DNA from: an uncultured Lachnospiraceae bacterium
GTDB taxonomy: Bacteria; Bacillota; Clostridia; Lachnospirales; Lachnospiraceae
Assembly: GCA_902782655.1 (NCBI GenBank)
Contig: CACZNY010000170.1
Location: forward strand, 1-14,757
DNA: 14,757 nucleotides
Direction of reading: 5' to 3'
The translations under genes and the position numbers were made by a program. Shown in pieces: positions 7,647 to 14,757 of this stretch. Under the pieces are notes generated by a model, which was given only the letters and a program-made list of their open reading frames with translations, had not been told where the DNA came from and did not search any database. Each line of letters starts with the position of its first letter. Position 1 is the first letter of the stretch.

Positions 7647-7649
7647 TTT

Positions 7650-7691
7650 TTACACCTCTCTTTCCCAGGCAGAAAAGAGAGATATCTTCAT
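7650..7691 (-). CDS. possible 13-residue leader peptide before radC
   Basis: A short ORF begins with ATG at 7689-7691 and ends with TAA at 7650-7652, encoding MKISLFSAWEREV. GAGAGG (7697-7702) sits 5 nt upstream of the ATG, a good ribosome binding site. It lies inside the predicted radC leader RNA. It is in the same frame as radC, and its TAA is separated from the radC GTG by only one codon. The radC ribosome binding site is inside its last codons, so translation of the short ORF would affect radC initiation. It is not a missing part of RadC, which is already full length. It may be chance; no known leader peptide was recognised. Confidence 0.3.
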   Translation of the reverse strand: MKISLFSAWEREV

Positions 7692-7714
7692 CCTGTCCTC
7701 TCAATCAATATGAG

Positions 7715-7743
7715 ATTCTATCACCTGAGCTTACTTCGGTCAA
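7715..7743 (-). promoter_or_regulatory. predicted SigA promoter of the radC-mre-mrdA-rodA operon
   Basis: The minus strand reads TTGACC (7738-7743, five of six to consensus), a 17-bp spacer, then TAGAAT (7715-7720) preceded by an extended TGN element formed by the ynbB stop codon TGA (7721-7723). Transcription should start near 7708, giving a leader of about 62 nt before the radC GTG. The promoter overlaps the ynbB coding end, and no terminator is visible between ynbB and radC. The cell-shape operon could therefore be transcribed both from here and by read-through from mutS. Confidence 0.7.
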
Positions 7744-9013
7744 TAATCCCGTCGCGCACGAGGAACTGCAGGCTGTTCATTATCCCGAACTTCGCATGGG
7801 GCCAGGTAAGCCCGCCCTGGAAATATACCGAATAGGGCTCCCTTAAGGGGCCGTCGGCGGAAAGCTCTATGGAAGAGCCCGATATGAAGCTTCCGGAGGC
7901 CATTATCACCTTACTGTCATAGCCCGGCATGTCCCAGGGCTCCGGTACAACGAAGCTGTCCACGGGTGATGCCGCCTGTATCCCACGGCAGAAAGCAACA
8001 AGCGCATCCTCGCGGTGGAAGGTAACGGCCTGTATGATATCGTATCTCTCCTCCTTTCCGTCGGGAAGCACGTCAAAGCCAAGGCTCTCATAAAGCCCTG
8101 CCGCAAATACGGCTCCCTTTAATGCCGATGCGGTAACAGTGGGAGCAAGGAAGAGCCCCTGATAGAAATCTCTCATTATCCCCAGAGAAGCCCCCACTTC
8201 CCTGCCAAGCCCCGGACAGGTAAGCCTTCTTGCCGCGTTTTCTATGCATTCCGCCTTCCCCGCTATATAACCTCCGGTGGGTGCGAGCCCGCCGCCCGGA
8301 TTCTTTATAAGCGAGCCTACGGCCATATCAGCGCCCACATCCGTGGGCTCTATATCCTCCACGAATTCTCCGTAGCAGTTGTCCACCATAATGATAAGAT
8401 CGTCCCTTAAGGACCTTATATGATCTATGCATTCCCCTATCTGCTCCACGGAAAAGCTGCGTCTGTCCGAGTATCCCTTGGATCTCTGGATGGCTATGAG
8501 CTTTGTTTCTTTTTTTATCTTCCTTCCGATCTCCTCAAGGTCAAAGCCTCCGTCAGGCTTCAGCAAAACCTCGTCATAGTCTATCCCGTATTCCTTAAGG
8601 GAGCCCCTTGATTCCCTTATGCCTATGACCTCCTCCAGGGTATCGTAGGGTCTTCCGGACACTGATAAAATACTGTCGCCCGGCCTAAGGTTTGAAAGCA
8701 GCGCAAGAGAAAGGGCATGGGTCCCGCAGGTTATCTGAGGTCTCACCAGGGCATCCTCGGCATGGAATATATCCGCATAGACTCTCTCCAGCGCATCCCT
8801 CCCGGTATCGTTATAGCCGTATCCCGTGCTTCCCATGAGGCAGGCTTCCTGCACCTGATTCTTCCTGAAGGCATCAAGCACCTTCAGCTGGTTTATCTCC
8901 GCCATGTCATCAATGCGGCCAAACCTTTCCTCAAGGCTTTTTATTATCCTCCCGCAGTACTCATATACATCCCGTTCTATGCCGAGTTTTTCGTATGCTT
9001 CATATCGTTCCAT
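7721..9013 (-). CDS. ynbB: YnbB-family PLP-dependent enzyme (methionine gamma-lyase-like, 'aluminium resistance' family)
   Basis: This 430-residue protein belongs to the family annotated as aluminium resistance protein or methionine gamma-lyase family protein, related to B. subtilis YnbB. It is a fold-type I pyridoxal phosphate enzyme of the Cys/Met metabolism group. Visible landmarks are GSTGYGYNDTGRDALERVYA (61-80), the cofactor-contact region QITCGTHAL (93-101), MVDNCYGEF (209-217) with Asp211 expected to hold the pyridine nitrogen, and GSLIKNPGGGLAPTGGYIAG (233-252) with Lys237 the likely Schiff-base lysine. The C-terminal ASGSFISGSSIELSADGP (372-389) and PYSVYFQGGLTW (393-404) also fit. 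The true substrate of the family is not established, so neither metal tolerance nor methionine cleavage should be assumed. The ATG overlaps the end of miaA by 14 nt, with GCGGGG 7 nt upstream. Confidence 0.9.
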   Translation of the reverse strand: MERYEAYEKLGIERDVYEYCGRIIKSLEERFGRIDDMAEINQLKVLDAFRKNQVQEACLMGSTGYGYNDTGRDALERVYADIFHAEDALVRPQITCGTHALSLALLSNLRPGDSILSVSGRPYDTLEEVIGIRESRGSLKEYGIDYDEVLLKPDGGFDLEEIGRKIKKETKLIAIQRSKGYSDRRSFSVEQIGECIDHIRSLRDDLIIMVDNCYGEFVEDIEPTDVGADMAVGSLIKNPGGGLAPTGGYIAGKAECIENAARRLTCPGLGREVGASLGIMRDFYQGLFLAPTVTASALKGAVFAAGLYESLGFDVLPDGKEERYDIIQAVTFHREDALVAFCRGIQAASPVDSFVVPEPWDMPGYDSKVIMASGSFISGSSIELSADGPLREPYSVYFQGGLTWPHAKFGIMNSLQFLVRDGIIDRSKLR

Positions 9014-9932
9014 TTATATACCCCGCCATATATTCTGCCATCTTCTCTGCATTTTCATATTCAGTCACATCTATCCATTTGACATTCCTCTCCCTCTTAA
9101 ACCAGGTGAGCTGTCTTTTGGCGAAATGCCTCGTCTGCTTTTTTATCTCCTCTACCGCCGTGTCAAGATCGTATCTGCCCTCCAGATGATCATAGATCTG
9201 CCTGTAGCCAAGCCCCTGCATGGAAGTCATATCCCTTTTGACGCCGAGCTCACGGAGCTTTTTGACCTCATCCAAAAGCCCCTCATCCATCATAAGCTCC
9301 ACCCTGCGGTTTATCCTTTCATAAAGCATATCCCTTGGCATACTGAGGACAAAAAAGGCTGCCTCATAGGCAGGCTTAAGCTCCCGCTCCCTTGCATTCT
9401 TATCCGACAAAAGCTCTCCCGTAAGCTCATGGTACTCTAAAGCCCTTATTATCCTTTTGGCATTTCCGTGGTAGAGCGAGGCTGATACCGGGTCAATGCC
9501 TTTAAGCCTCTCCTCAAGCTTCCCGATGCCTATGGCCCCGGCCTCAGTCTGAAGCCTTTCCCTGACATAAGGATCGGTCTCCCCTTCTGCAAAGTCTATG
9601 CCGTAAAGGAGCGCCCTGATATAGAATCCGGTCCCCCCGCACAATATGGGGAATTTTCCTCTCCCCTGTATGTCCCTTATAAGTTTTGCAGCCTCACGGG
9701 AAAAAACCGAAACATTATAGTCCTCATACGGCTCCATTATATCCAGCATATGATGAGGTATCCCCCTCATCCTGTCCCTTGTAAGCTTCGCAGAGCCTAT
9801 GTCCATATGTCTGTATACCTGGATGGAATCGGCAGATATCACCTCCCCGTTCAGGCGGGACGCCAGGGCGATGGAAGCCTCTGACTTTCCTGAGGCGGTA
9901 GGGCCTGCGATGATGGCTATCTCACATGCCAT
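9000..9932 (-). CDS. miaA: tRNA dimethylallyltransferase MiaA
   Basis: MiaA transfers the dimethylallyl group from DMAPP to N6 of adenosine 37 in tRNAs that read codons starting with U, giving i6A37; MiaB usually modifies it further. The 310-residue protein is of normal length. It shows the P-loop GPTASGKS (10-17), the DSIQVYRHMDIGSAK region (35-49), GIPHHMLDIM (57-66), GGTGFYIRALLYGIDF (99-114), the zinc-finger-like substrate region around MTSMQGLGYRQI (235-246), and TRHFAKRQLTWFKR (267-280). Its ATG shares one base with the mutL stop (TGATG), and its 3' end overlaps ynbB by 14 nt. Linkage to mutSL is usual in bacteria. An hfq gene, which often follows miaA, is absent here. Confidence 0.97.
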   Translation of the reverse strand: MACEIAIIAGPTASGKSEASIALASRLNGEVISADSIQVYRHMDIGSAKLTRDRMRGIPHHMLDIMEPYEDYNVSVFSREAAKLIRDIQGRGKFPILCGGTGFYIRALLYGIDFAEGETDPYVRERLQTEAGAIGIGKLEERLKGIDPVSASLYHGNAKRIIRALEYHELTGELLSDKNARERELKPAYEAAFFVLSMPRDMLYERINRRVELMMDEGLLDEVKKLRELGVKRDMTSMQGLGYRQIYDHLEGRYDLDTAVEEIKKQTRHFAKRQLTWFKRERNVKWIDVTEYENAEKMAEYMAGYINGTI

Positions 9933-11956
9933 CAGACTATCCTCTTAAAGAACTTCTCAAGGTCACGCTCGGTAAACTCCACCATGGTGGGTCTACCGTG
10001 AGGACAGTTATAGGGATTTTCAAGGGAAAGCAGCCTGCCAAGAAGCTCCTCGGCCTCCATAAGTGAAAGCCTCCTGCCTCCCTTTACCGCTGCCTTGCAG
10101 GACATTTCGGCAAGCCTGTCATGTATTAGGGAAACATCCGAGGTTTCTCCTGCCGTACCGGCAAGCTCATCCAGAAGTCCGATGAAAAGCTCCCTGTCAT
10201 TAAGCTTCATAAAGCCCGAGGGCACTGCCCTTAAGGCATAATCAGAGCCCTCAAATCTTTCAAGCTCATAGCCCAGTGAAGAAAAGGCCTCCCTGTATCT
10301 TTCAACCGTCTCCTCCTGCCTTCCGCTAAGGGTTACAATGATCGGAGGGTTCAGATACTGTGATACCACCCTTTTTTCCTTATAATCCTTTACGAACTGC
10401 TCATACATCACCTTTTCATGAGCTGCGTGCTGGTCTATCAAAAGCATCCTGTCCCTGTACTCTATGATCCAGTAGGTATCAAAGACGCACCCGATAATAT
10501 TAAAGTCAGGTTTATTCGAGGGCTGTATCATCCTTTCATCAAAAAGCACGGTCTGCCCGTCCCCGGCATACTCTTCCCTGAAAAACTCTTCTGAAGGACT
10601 GCCATATGAACGGTCTGCCTTATCTTGTCCCTTCCCCTCCTGTAAAGGTTCATTATTATCTGACTCAGACCGTCTTAAAGCTGCCCCGTACCCTGCCGGA
10701 GAAAACCTGCTTACGGTATCCCTTTCCAGTAAGGCATCGTTTTCCGAAATAAAGGACGGTGCTTCGCCCACTTCCTTCTCCACGGGATCAGGCTCTCCCG
10801 TTTCCACGAAAAAGCCCTGATTCTTATTTTCCGCCTTAACGGATGCCCCCTTCTTATAGAGGTGGTCTATCTCTGCCGCCTCCCTCATCTCAAAGGGCTC
10901 GGGAGCGTGATCTTTAATAGGGAATTCCTCTTTTTTATCGGGAGCAAGCTCCACCCTGTTTATGAGCTCGATGCTCCTTAATGCCTTCTCCGTGCTTTCC
11001 TCCACGAAATCATAGACAGCCCTTCCCAGTGAAAACCTGACCTCGCTTTTCCTCGGATGGACATTCACATCCACCATTCCGGGGTCAAGTGAAAGGAAGA
11101 GAAAAACAAAGGGAAATTTATGCTGCATGAGGAAGGGCTTATACGCTGCCTCTACAGCCTTTTCAAGCACTCTGTCCGATACGGCGTGGCCGTTTACGAA
11201 AAAGACCTCCTGGCTCCTGTTGTTCCTTGCCACCACAGGCTTTGCCGCATACCCCGATATCGACATTCCGTTATCCGAGGCTTTGACGGGAATAAGGGCA
11301 TCCATGATATCCCTGCCGTAGACACGGTATATATTGTCCTTCACGGAGCCGTTTCCCGTAGTCACAAGCTTCGTGTCATTATTTACTACATACTTGAAGG
11401 CGATATCCGATCTTTCGATCGCTATCTTCTGTATGAATTCCGTGATATAGCCCGCCTCTGTCATGGAGCTCTTTAAGAATTTCCTCCTGGCCGGCACATG
11501 GAGGAAGAGATTCCTTGCGATCACCGTGGTCCCGTCTGCCGAGCCAACCTCCTCCAGCGAGACCTCCTTCCCGCCGTTGATCTTATAAAGCACCCCGGTC
11601 AGAGCCTGCTTTGTCTTCGTCACCATTTCGGTCTGCGCCACTGCCGCTATGGTGGAAAGCGCCTCACCCCTGAAGCCAAGGCTTCTGATATCAAAGAGGT
11701 CATCGGCGCTCCTTATCTTGCTGGTGGCATGGGGAAGAAAGGCCTGCCGCACCTCTGATGCCGGTATCCCCGAGCCGTTATCCGTGACCCTGATGAAGTC
11801 GATCCCTCCGGATCTTATCTCCACGGTAATGGATGTCGCTCCCGAGTCCACGGAATTTTCCACCAGCTCCTTTACCACCGACAGGGGACGCTCTATGACC
11901 TCTCCTGCCGCTATCTTATTTATCGTCAACTCATCTAAAAGCTCAATCTTCGCCAT
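9932..11956 (-). CDS. mutL: DNA mismatch repair protein MutL with endonuclease motifs
   Basis: MutL links MutS mismatch recognition to strand removal. The 674-residue protein has an N-terminal GHKL ATPase domain: NKIAAGEVIERP (13-24), ELVENSVDSGA (30-40), TDNGSGI (58-64), SLGFRGEALSTIAAV (92-106), GTTVIARNLF (142-151) and PARRKFLK (155-162). A charged, low-conservation linker covers about 335-475. The C-terminal dimerisation domain carries the nicking-endonuclease signature DQHAAHEKVMYE (508-519), SCKAAVKG (619-626) and CPHGRPT (651-657). The protein should therefore be a latent endonuclease, as in bacteria lacking MutH. A QTVLF sequence (468-472) near the end of the linker resembles a sliding-clamp binding motif. 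The ATG lies inside the end of mutS (14-nt overlap), so the two are probably translationally coupled. Confidence 0.97.
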   Translation of the reverse strand: MAKIELLDELTINKIAAGEVIERPLSVVKELVENSVDSGATSITVEIRSGGIDFIRVTDNGSGIPASEVRQAFLPHATSKIRSADDLFDIRSLGFRGEALSTIAAVAQTEMVTKTKQALTGVLYKINGGKEVSLEEVGSADGTTVIARNLFLHVPARRKFLKSSMTEAGYITEFIQKIAIERSDIAFKYVVNNDTKLVTTGNGSVKDNIYRVYGRDIMDALIPVKASDNGMSISGYAAKPVVARNNRSQEVFFVNGHAVSDRVLEKAVEAAYKPFLMQHKFPFVFLFLSLDPGMVDVNVHPRKSEVRFSLGRAVYDFVEESTEKALRSIELINRVELAPDKKEEFPIKDHAPEPFEMREAAEIDHLYKKGASVKAENKNQGFFVETGEPDPVEKEVGEAPSFISENDALLERDTVSRFSPAGYGAALRRSESDNNEPLQEGKGQDKADRSYGSPSEEFFREEYAGDGQTVLFDERMIQPSNKPDFNIIGCVFDTYWIIEYRDRMLLIDQHAAHEKVMYEQFVKDYKEKRVVSQYLNPPIIVTLSGRQEETVERYREAFSSLGYELERFEGSDYALRAVPSGFMKLNDRELFIGLLDELAGTAGETSDVSLIHDRLAEMSCKAAVKGGRRLSLMEAEELLGRLLSLENPYNCPHGRPTMVEFTERDLEKFFKRIV

Positions 11957-14603
11957 CAGCTTCCATTGCCTTCTTATGCAGATTATATAAGGTATTCATG
12001 GCATCCATGGGTGTCATCATTTCGAGTTTAAGATTTTTAAGCTCCGTCATGATATCACTGTCCTGCTCCATATCAAAAAGAGACATCTGCTGAAGCGAAA
12101 GGTCATCCGGCCTGCCGCTTCTTCCTGCTCCCGCTATATCGCTGACCCTTCCTGTAATGTCGCCTCCCGCAAGCTCCGCCGCTATCTCCTGCGCCCTTAT
12201 TATCACGGGATCAGGCACTCCGGCAAGGCGCGCCACGTGTATGCCGTAGGATCTGTCAGCGCCTCCGCGCACGACCTTTCTTAAAAAGACCACGTTCTCT
12301 CCTGCTTCCTTCACTGCGAAGCAGTAATTCTTCGCTCCCTCTACCTTGCCCTCAAGCTCCGTAAGCTCATGATAATGAGTCGCGAAGAGGGTCTTTGCCC
12401 CGCATTTCCTGCGGTCGCTTATGTACTCCACCACGGCCCAGGCTATGGCAAGACCGTCGTAGGTAGAGGTTCCCCGTCCTATCTCGTCAAGTATGAGCAG
12501 GGAATTCTTAGTGGCGTTTCTCAGGATATTGGCGACCTCCGTCATCTCCACCATGAAGGTGGACTGGCCTGAAGCCAGATCATCCGAAGCCCCGACTCTC
12601 GTAAATATCCTGTCTATAATGCAGATATCCGCGCTTTCACAGGGTACGAAGGAGCCCATATGCGCCATCAGCGCTATCAGTGCGGCAAGGCGCATGTAGG
12701 TCGATTTACCCGCCATATTGGGACCGGTGATTATGGAGATCCTGTTGTCCTCCTGGTCAAGGAAGACATCATTCGCGACGAACTGTCCGTCCTTCAGCAT
12801 CCTCTCAACGACCGGGTGTCTTCCCTTTCTGATGTCTATGATACCCCTTTTATTAATCTTAGGTCTTACGAAGCCGTTATGCTCCGCCACAAAGGAAAGG
12901 GAACAGAGGACATCAATATAGGCTATGGCTCTTGCCGTATCCTGAAGCCTGCCAATATTGGAAGCAAGGGTATCCCTTACCTCCGTAAAAAGATCCCTCT
13001 CAAGGACTATGAGCCTGTCCTCGGAATTTAAGATCTTATCCTCCATCTCCTTAAGCTCAGCCGTGGTATATCTTTCTCCCCCGCTCAGGGTCTGCTTCCT
13101 TATGAAATCCTCAGGGACCAGATTAAGGTAGGAATTTGTCACTTCAAAATAGTATCCGAAAACCTTATTGTATTTTATCTTAAGATTTTTGATGCCTGTG
13201 CTCTCCCGGGTCTTTGCTTCAAGGGACATGAGCCATTCCTTCCCCTCGCTCTTCGCATGCCTTAAGGAATCGGCTTCCGCAGAATACCCCTCCCTTATGA
13301 TCCCGCCCTCATGAAGACTTACCGGAGGCTCGTCGCAGATGGCCCTGCATATCAGATCGTACATATCCTCCAGCGGGTCTATGCTGTCCGAAAGCTCCCT
13401 TATAAGCTTCGACTTCATACCCTGCATTATGAGACGGATGGGTCCCAGCATTGAAAGGGAGGATCTGAGCGCCACTATATCCCTGGGATTCGCGGTGCCG
13501 AAGGAAACCCTGCCCATCAGTCTTTCTATATCATAGACCGTATTCAGGTATTCCCTGAGCTCATCCCTGTCAGCGATGCATGAGGTAAGCTCCTCCACGG
13601 CATCAAGCCTTTCTTCTATCTTTTTCTTATCGGCAAGGGGCTGCTCCATGAACTGTCTGAGCCGCCTTGCCCCCATGGCTGTCCTTGTCTTATCCAGTAT
13701 CCAGATGAGGGAGCCTCGTTTTTCCTTTTCCCGAAGAGTTGCCGTAAGCTCCAGATTCCTCCTGGTGGAGCTGTCTATCATCATAAAGCCCTTTTCCCGG
13801 AGTATGCCTATATGGATGATGTTTCCGAGATCGTTTTTCTGGGTCTCAGTCAGATAGATGAGAAGGGCTCCTGCCGCAGATATGGCCTGCGGCATATCAC
13901 GAAGGCCAAGGCCGTCTGTATCGGAAACCCTGAAGTGGTCCTTAAGCGCTCCTGTAGTGGAGCTCTCATCAAAGTATCTTCCGGGAAGGGAGTTTATCTG
14001 GATATGGTGCGCCTGCCTTAATTCCTCTGCGTCTATCCCCGACATGAAGAAGGCCTCGTTGCAGATGATCTCCTTAGGAGCGAAACGGATTATCTCATCC
14101 GTAAGGCTTTTGCCGTCCCCTGTCTCCATGACTGAAAACTCTCCGGTAGTCACGTCCGCTATGGCCGCCCCAAATGGACAGGAGGAATAAAAGATGCACA
14201 TGATATATGAATTGACCGAGCTGTCCATATCGGAAATACTGGTGTTGGTCCCCGGAGTGACTATCCTTATGACTCCGCGCTTCACTATCCCCTGCGCTTC
14301 CTCGGGATTTTCAAGCTGCTCGCAGATCGCCACCTTATAGCCCTTCTCCACAAGCCTCGTCATATAGGTCTCATAGGCATGGAAGGGAATACCGCACATG
14401 GGAGCTCTTTCATCAAGCCCGCAGGCCCTGCCCGTAAGGGTCAGCTCCAGAGCCCTTGACACCTCCACCGCATCGTCAAAGAACATCTCATAGAAATCTC
14501 CAAGACGATAAAAAAGGATACAGTCAGGATATTCCTCCTTGACGGAGAGATAGTGCTGCATCATCGGGCTTACTTTGCTTTTATCAACCTCAGCGTATGT
14601 CAT
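11943..14603 (-). CDS. mutS: DNA mismatch repair protein MutS
   Basis: MutS binds mismatches and small loops and signals through ATP to MutL. The 886-residue protein has every domain. The mismatch-reading motif is GDFYEMF (35-41, Phe37 and Glu39). A connector and lever region runs to about 580, followed by the ABC ATPase with Walker A GPNMAGKST (627-635), signature region ASDDLASGQSTFMVEM (672-687), Walker B LLILDEIGRGTSTYDG (702-717, Asp706 and Glu707) and TLFATHYHEL (738-747). QMSLF (839-843) near the C-terminus matches the beta-clamp binding motif of MutS. A helical tail for dimerisation follows. The ATG at 14601-14603 gives the usual family N-terminus, but only a weak GAAG lies upstream and the predicted promoter leaves almost no leader. 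It is the first gene of the mutSL-miaA-ynbB unit. Confidence 0.98.
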   Translation of the reverse strand: MTYAEVDKSKVSPMMQHYLSVKEEYPDCILFYRLGDFYEMFFDDAVEVSRALELTLTGRACGLDERAPMCGIPFHAYETYMTRLVEKGYKVAICEQLENPEEAQGIVKRGVIRIVTPGTNTSISDMDSSVNSYIMCIFYSSCPFGAAIADVTTGEFSVMETGDGKSLTDEIIRFAPKEIICNEAFFMSGIDAEELRQAHHIQINSLPGRYFDESSTTGALKDHFRVSDTDGLGLRDMPQAISAAGALLIYLTETQKNDLGNIIHIGILREKGFMMIDSSTRRNLELTATLREKEKRGSLIWILDKTRTAMGARRLRQFMEQPLADKKKIEERLDAVEELTSCIADRDELREYLNTVYDIERLMGRVSFGTANPRDIVALRSSLSMLGPIRLIMQGMKSKLIRELSDSIDPLEDMYDLICRAICDEPPVSLHEGGIIREGYSAEADSLRHAKSEGKEWLMSLEAKTRESTGIKNLKIKYNKVFGYYFEVTNSYLNLVPEDFIRKQTLSGGERYTTAELKEMEDKILNSEDRLIVLERDLFTEVRDTLASNIGRLQDTARAIAYIDVLCSLSFVAEHNGFVRPKINKRGIIDIRKGRHPVVERMLKDGQFVANDVFLDQEDNRISIITGPNMAGKSTYMRLAALIALMAHMGSFVPCESADICIIDRIFTRVGASDDLASGQSTFMVEMTEVANILRNATKNSLLILDEIGRGTSTYDGLAIAWAVVEYISDRRKCGAKTLFATHYHELTELEGKVEGAKNYCFAVKEAGENVVFLRKVVRGGADRSYGIHVARLAGVPDPVIIRAQEIAAELAGGDITGRVSDIAGAGRSGRPDDLSLQQMSLFDMEQDSDIMTELKNLKLEMMTPMDAMNTLYNLHKKAMEADGED

Positions 14604-14612
14604 AACTTCGAT

Positions 14613-14641
14613 ATTCTACCATATTGAAATAAATTTCTCCA
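14613..14641 (-). promoter_or_regulatory. predicted promoter of mutS, very close to the start codon
   Basis: The minus strand has TGGAGA (14636-14641, four of six to consensus), a 17-bp spacer and TAGAAT (14613-14618). The -10 is preceded by an extended TGG element (14619-14621). The -10 has the same form, TGNTAGAAT, as the stronger promoter before radC. Expected initiation is near 14606, only about 3 nt from the mutS ATG, so the transcript would be almost leaderless. The -35 match is modest and another promoter further upstream cannot be excluded. Confidence 0.5.
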
Positions 14642-14671
14642 TGCAAATCGATGCCGCCTGAGCCGTCTGAG

Positions 14672-14683
14672 GGCAGCACTGCC
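14672..14683. repeat. short inverted repeat upstream of mutS
   Basis: GGCAG and CTGCC flank a 2-base centre (CA), forming a near-perfect 12-bp palindrome between the terminator and the mutS promoter, about 30 bp upstream of the predicted -35. It could be an operator half-site pair or simply chance. It does not match the Gram-positive LexA box. Confidence 0.3.
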
Positions 14684-14714
14684 AATTAAAAGGAGCAGGT
14701 TTCCCTGCTCCTTT
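14684..14714 (-). terminator. rho-independent terminator of the gene upstream of mutS
   Basis: An 11-bp perfect stem (14689-14699 with 14704-14714, core GGAGCAGG/CCTGCTCC) encloses a 4-nt loop. On the minus strand it is followed by TTTTAATT (14691-14684), a suitable U tract. It would end a transcript entering from the right edge and so separate mutS from that gene. The plus strand lacks a comparable T run after the stem, so leftward termination is favoured. Confidence 0.8.
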
Positions 14715-14727
14715 AAGCTGTCCCTCA

Positions 14728-14757
14728 TCATTGCCGGAAAAGCTTTCCGATCTGATA
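14728..14757 (-). CDS. possible last codons of an upstream gene (partial)
   Basis: One minus-strand frame entering from the window edge reads YQIGKLFRQ and stops at TGA (14728-14730), 13 nt before the terminator stem. That spacing is typical for a gene end. Ten codons are too few to name the gene. In related bacteria miaB often precedes mutS, but nothing here proves it. The other two minus frames stay open through the terminator, which makes them less likely. Confidence 0.3.
   Translation of the reverse strand, partial: YQIGKLFRQ

Noticed and set aside
7647..7720. Terminator between ynbB and radC
   Set aside because: No GC-rich hairpin followed by a T run was seen on the minus strand. The 8-bp palindrome AGATATCT at 7681 region is too short and AT-rich.
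1..14757. CRISPR array, tRNA, rRNA, insertion sequence or phage genes
   Set aside because: No regularly spaced direct repeats, RNA gene signatures, transposase motifs or terminal inverted repeats were found on either strand by reading.

Overview
The window is one unbroken block of eleven genes, all on the minus strand, so transcription runs from right to left. Gene content, order and protein features suggest an anaerobic Firmicute of class Clostridia, most likely Lachnospiraceae. Reasons: a mutS-mutL-miaA block; a YnbB-type PLP enzyme; radC directly ahead of mreBCD; an enlarged PBP2 with an active-site Cys/His motif like that of Clostridioides difficile PBP2; frequent ATA (Ile) codons; several GTG/TTG starts. 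The family is inferred from layout and remembered homologues, not from a search.

Right part (14757 to 7721). The edge may hold the last codons of an upstream gene, followed by a rho-independent terminator. A predicted promoter then abuts mutS so closely that the mutS message would be nearly leaderless. mutS, mutL, miaA and ynbB follow with overlaps of 14, 1 and 14 nt, a translationally coupled unit for mismatch repair (MutS/MutL), tRNA A37 prenylation (MiaA) and a PLP-dependent lyase-like enzyme (YnbB).

Middle and left part (7750 to 486). A strong SigA-type promoter (TTGACC, 17 bp, extended -10 TAGAAT) straddles the ynbB stop codon. Its leader contains a possible 13-codon ORF with its own ribosome binding site, just before radC. 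Then radC, mreB, mreC, mreD, mrdA (PBP2) and rodA follow with at most 19 nt between genes. This is an almost complete elongasome operon: MreB-type scaffold, MreC/MreD membrane linkers, the RodA glycosyltransferase and the PBP2 transpeptidase. The MreB-like protein has a diverged nucleotide pocket. PBP2 carries an acidic insert of about 245 residues plus a putative C/C/H/C zinc site.

Left end (485 to 1). After 62 bp containing a near-consensus promoter (GTGACA, 17 bp, TATAAT) comes an MgsA-family gene with a TTG start. The fold is recognisable, but the positions of E. coli Asp20, Asp71, His98 and Asp101 are all substituted, so methylglyoxal synthase activity is doubtful. A possible terminator ends the window.

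No rRNA, tRNA, CRISPR array, insertion sequence or phage gene was seen. No gene-free stretch exceeds about 155 bp. The most interesting items are the altered MgsA active site, the PBP2 insert and metal-site motif, the MreB pocket, the candidate leader peptide before radC and the near-leaderless mutS.
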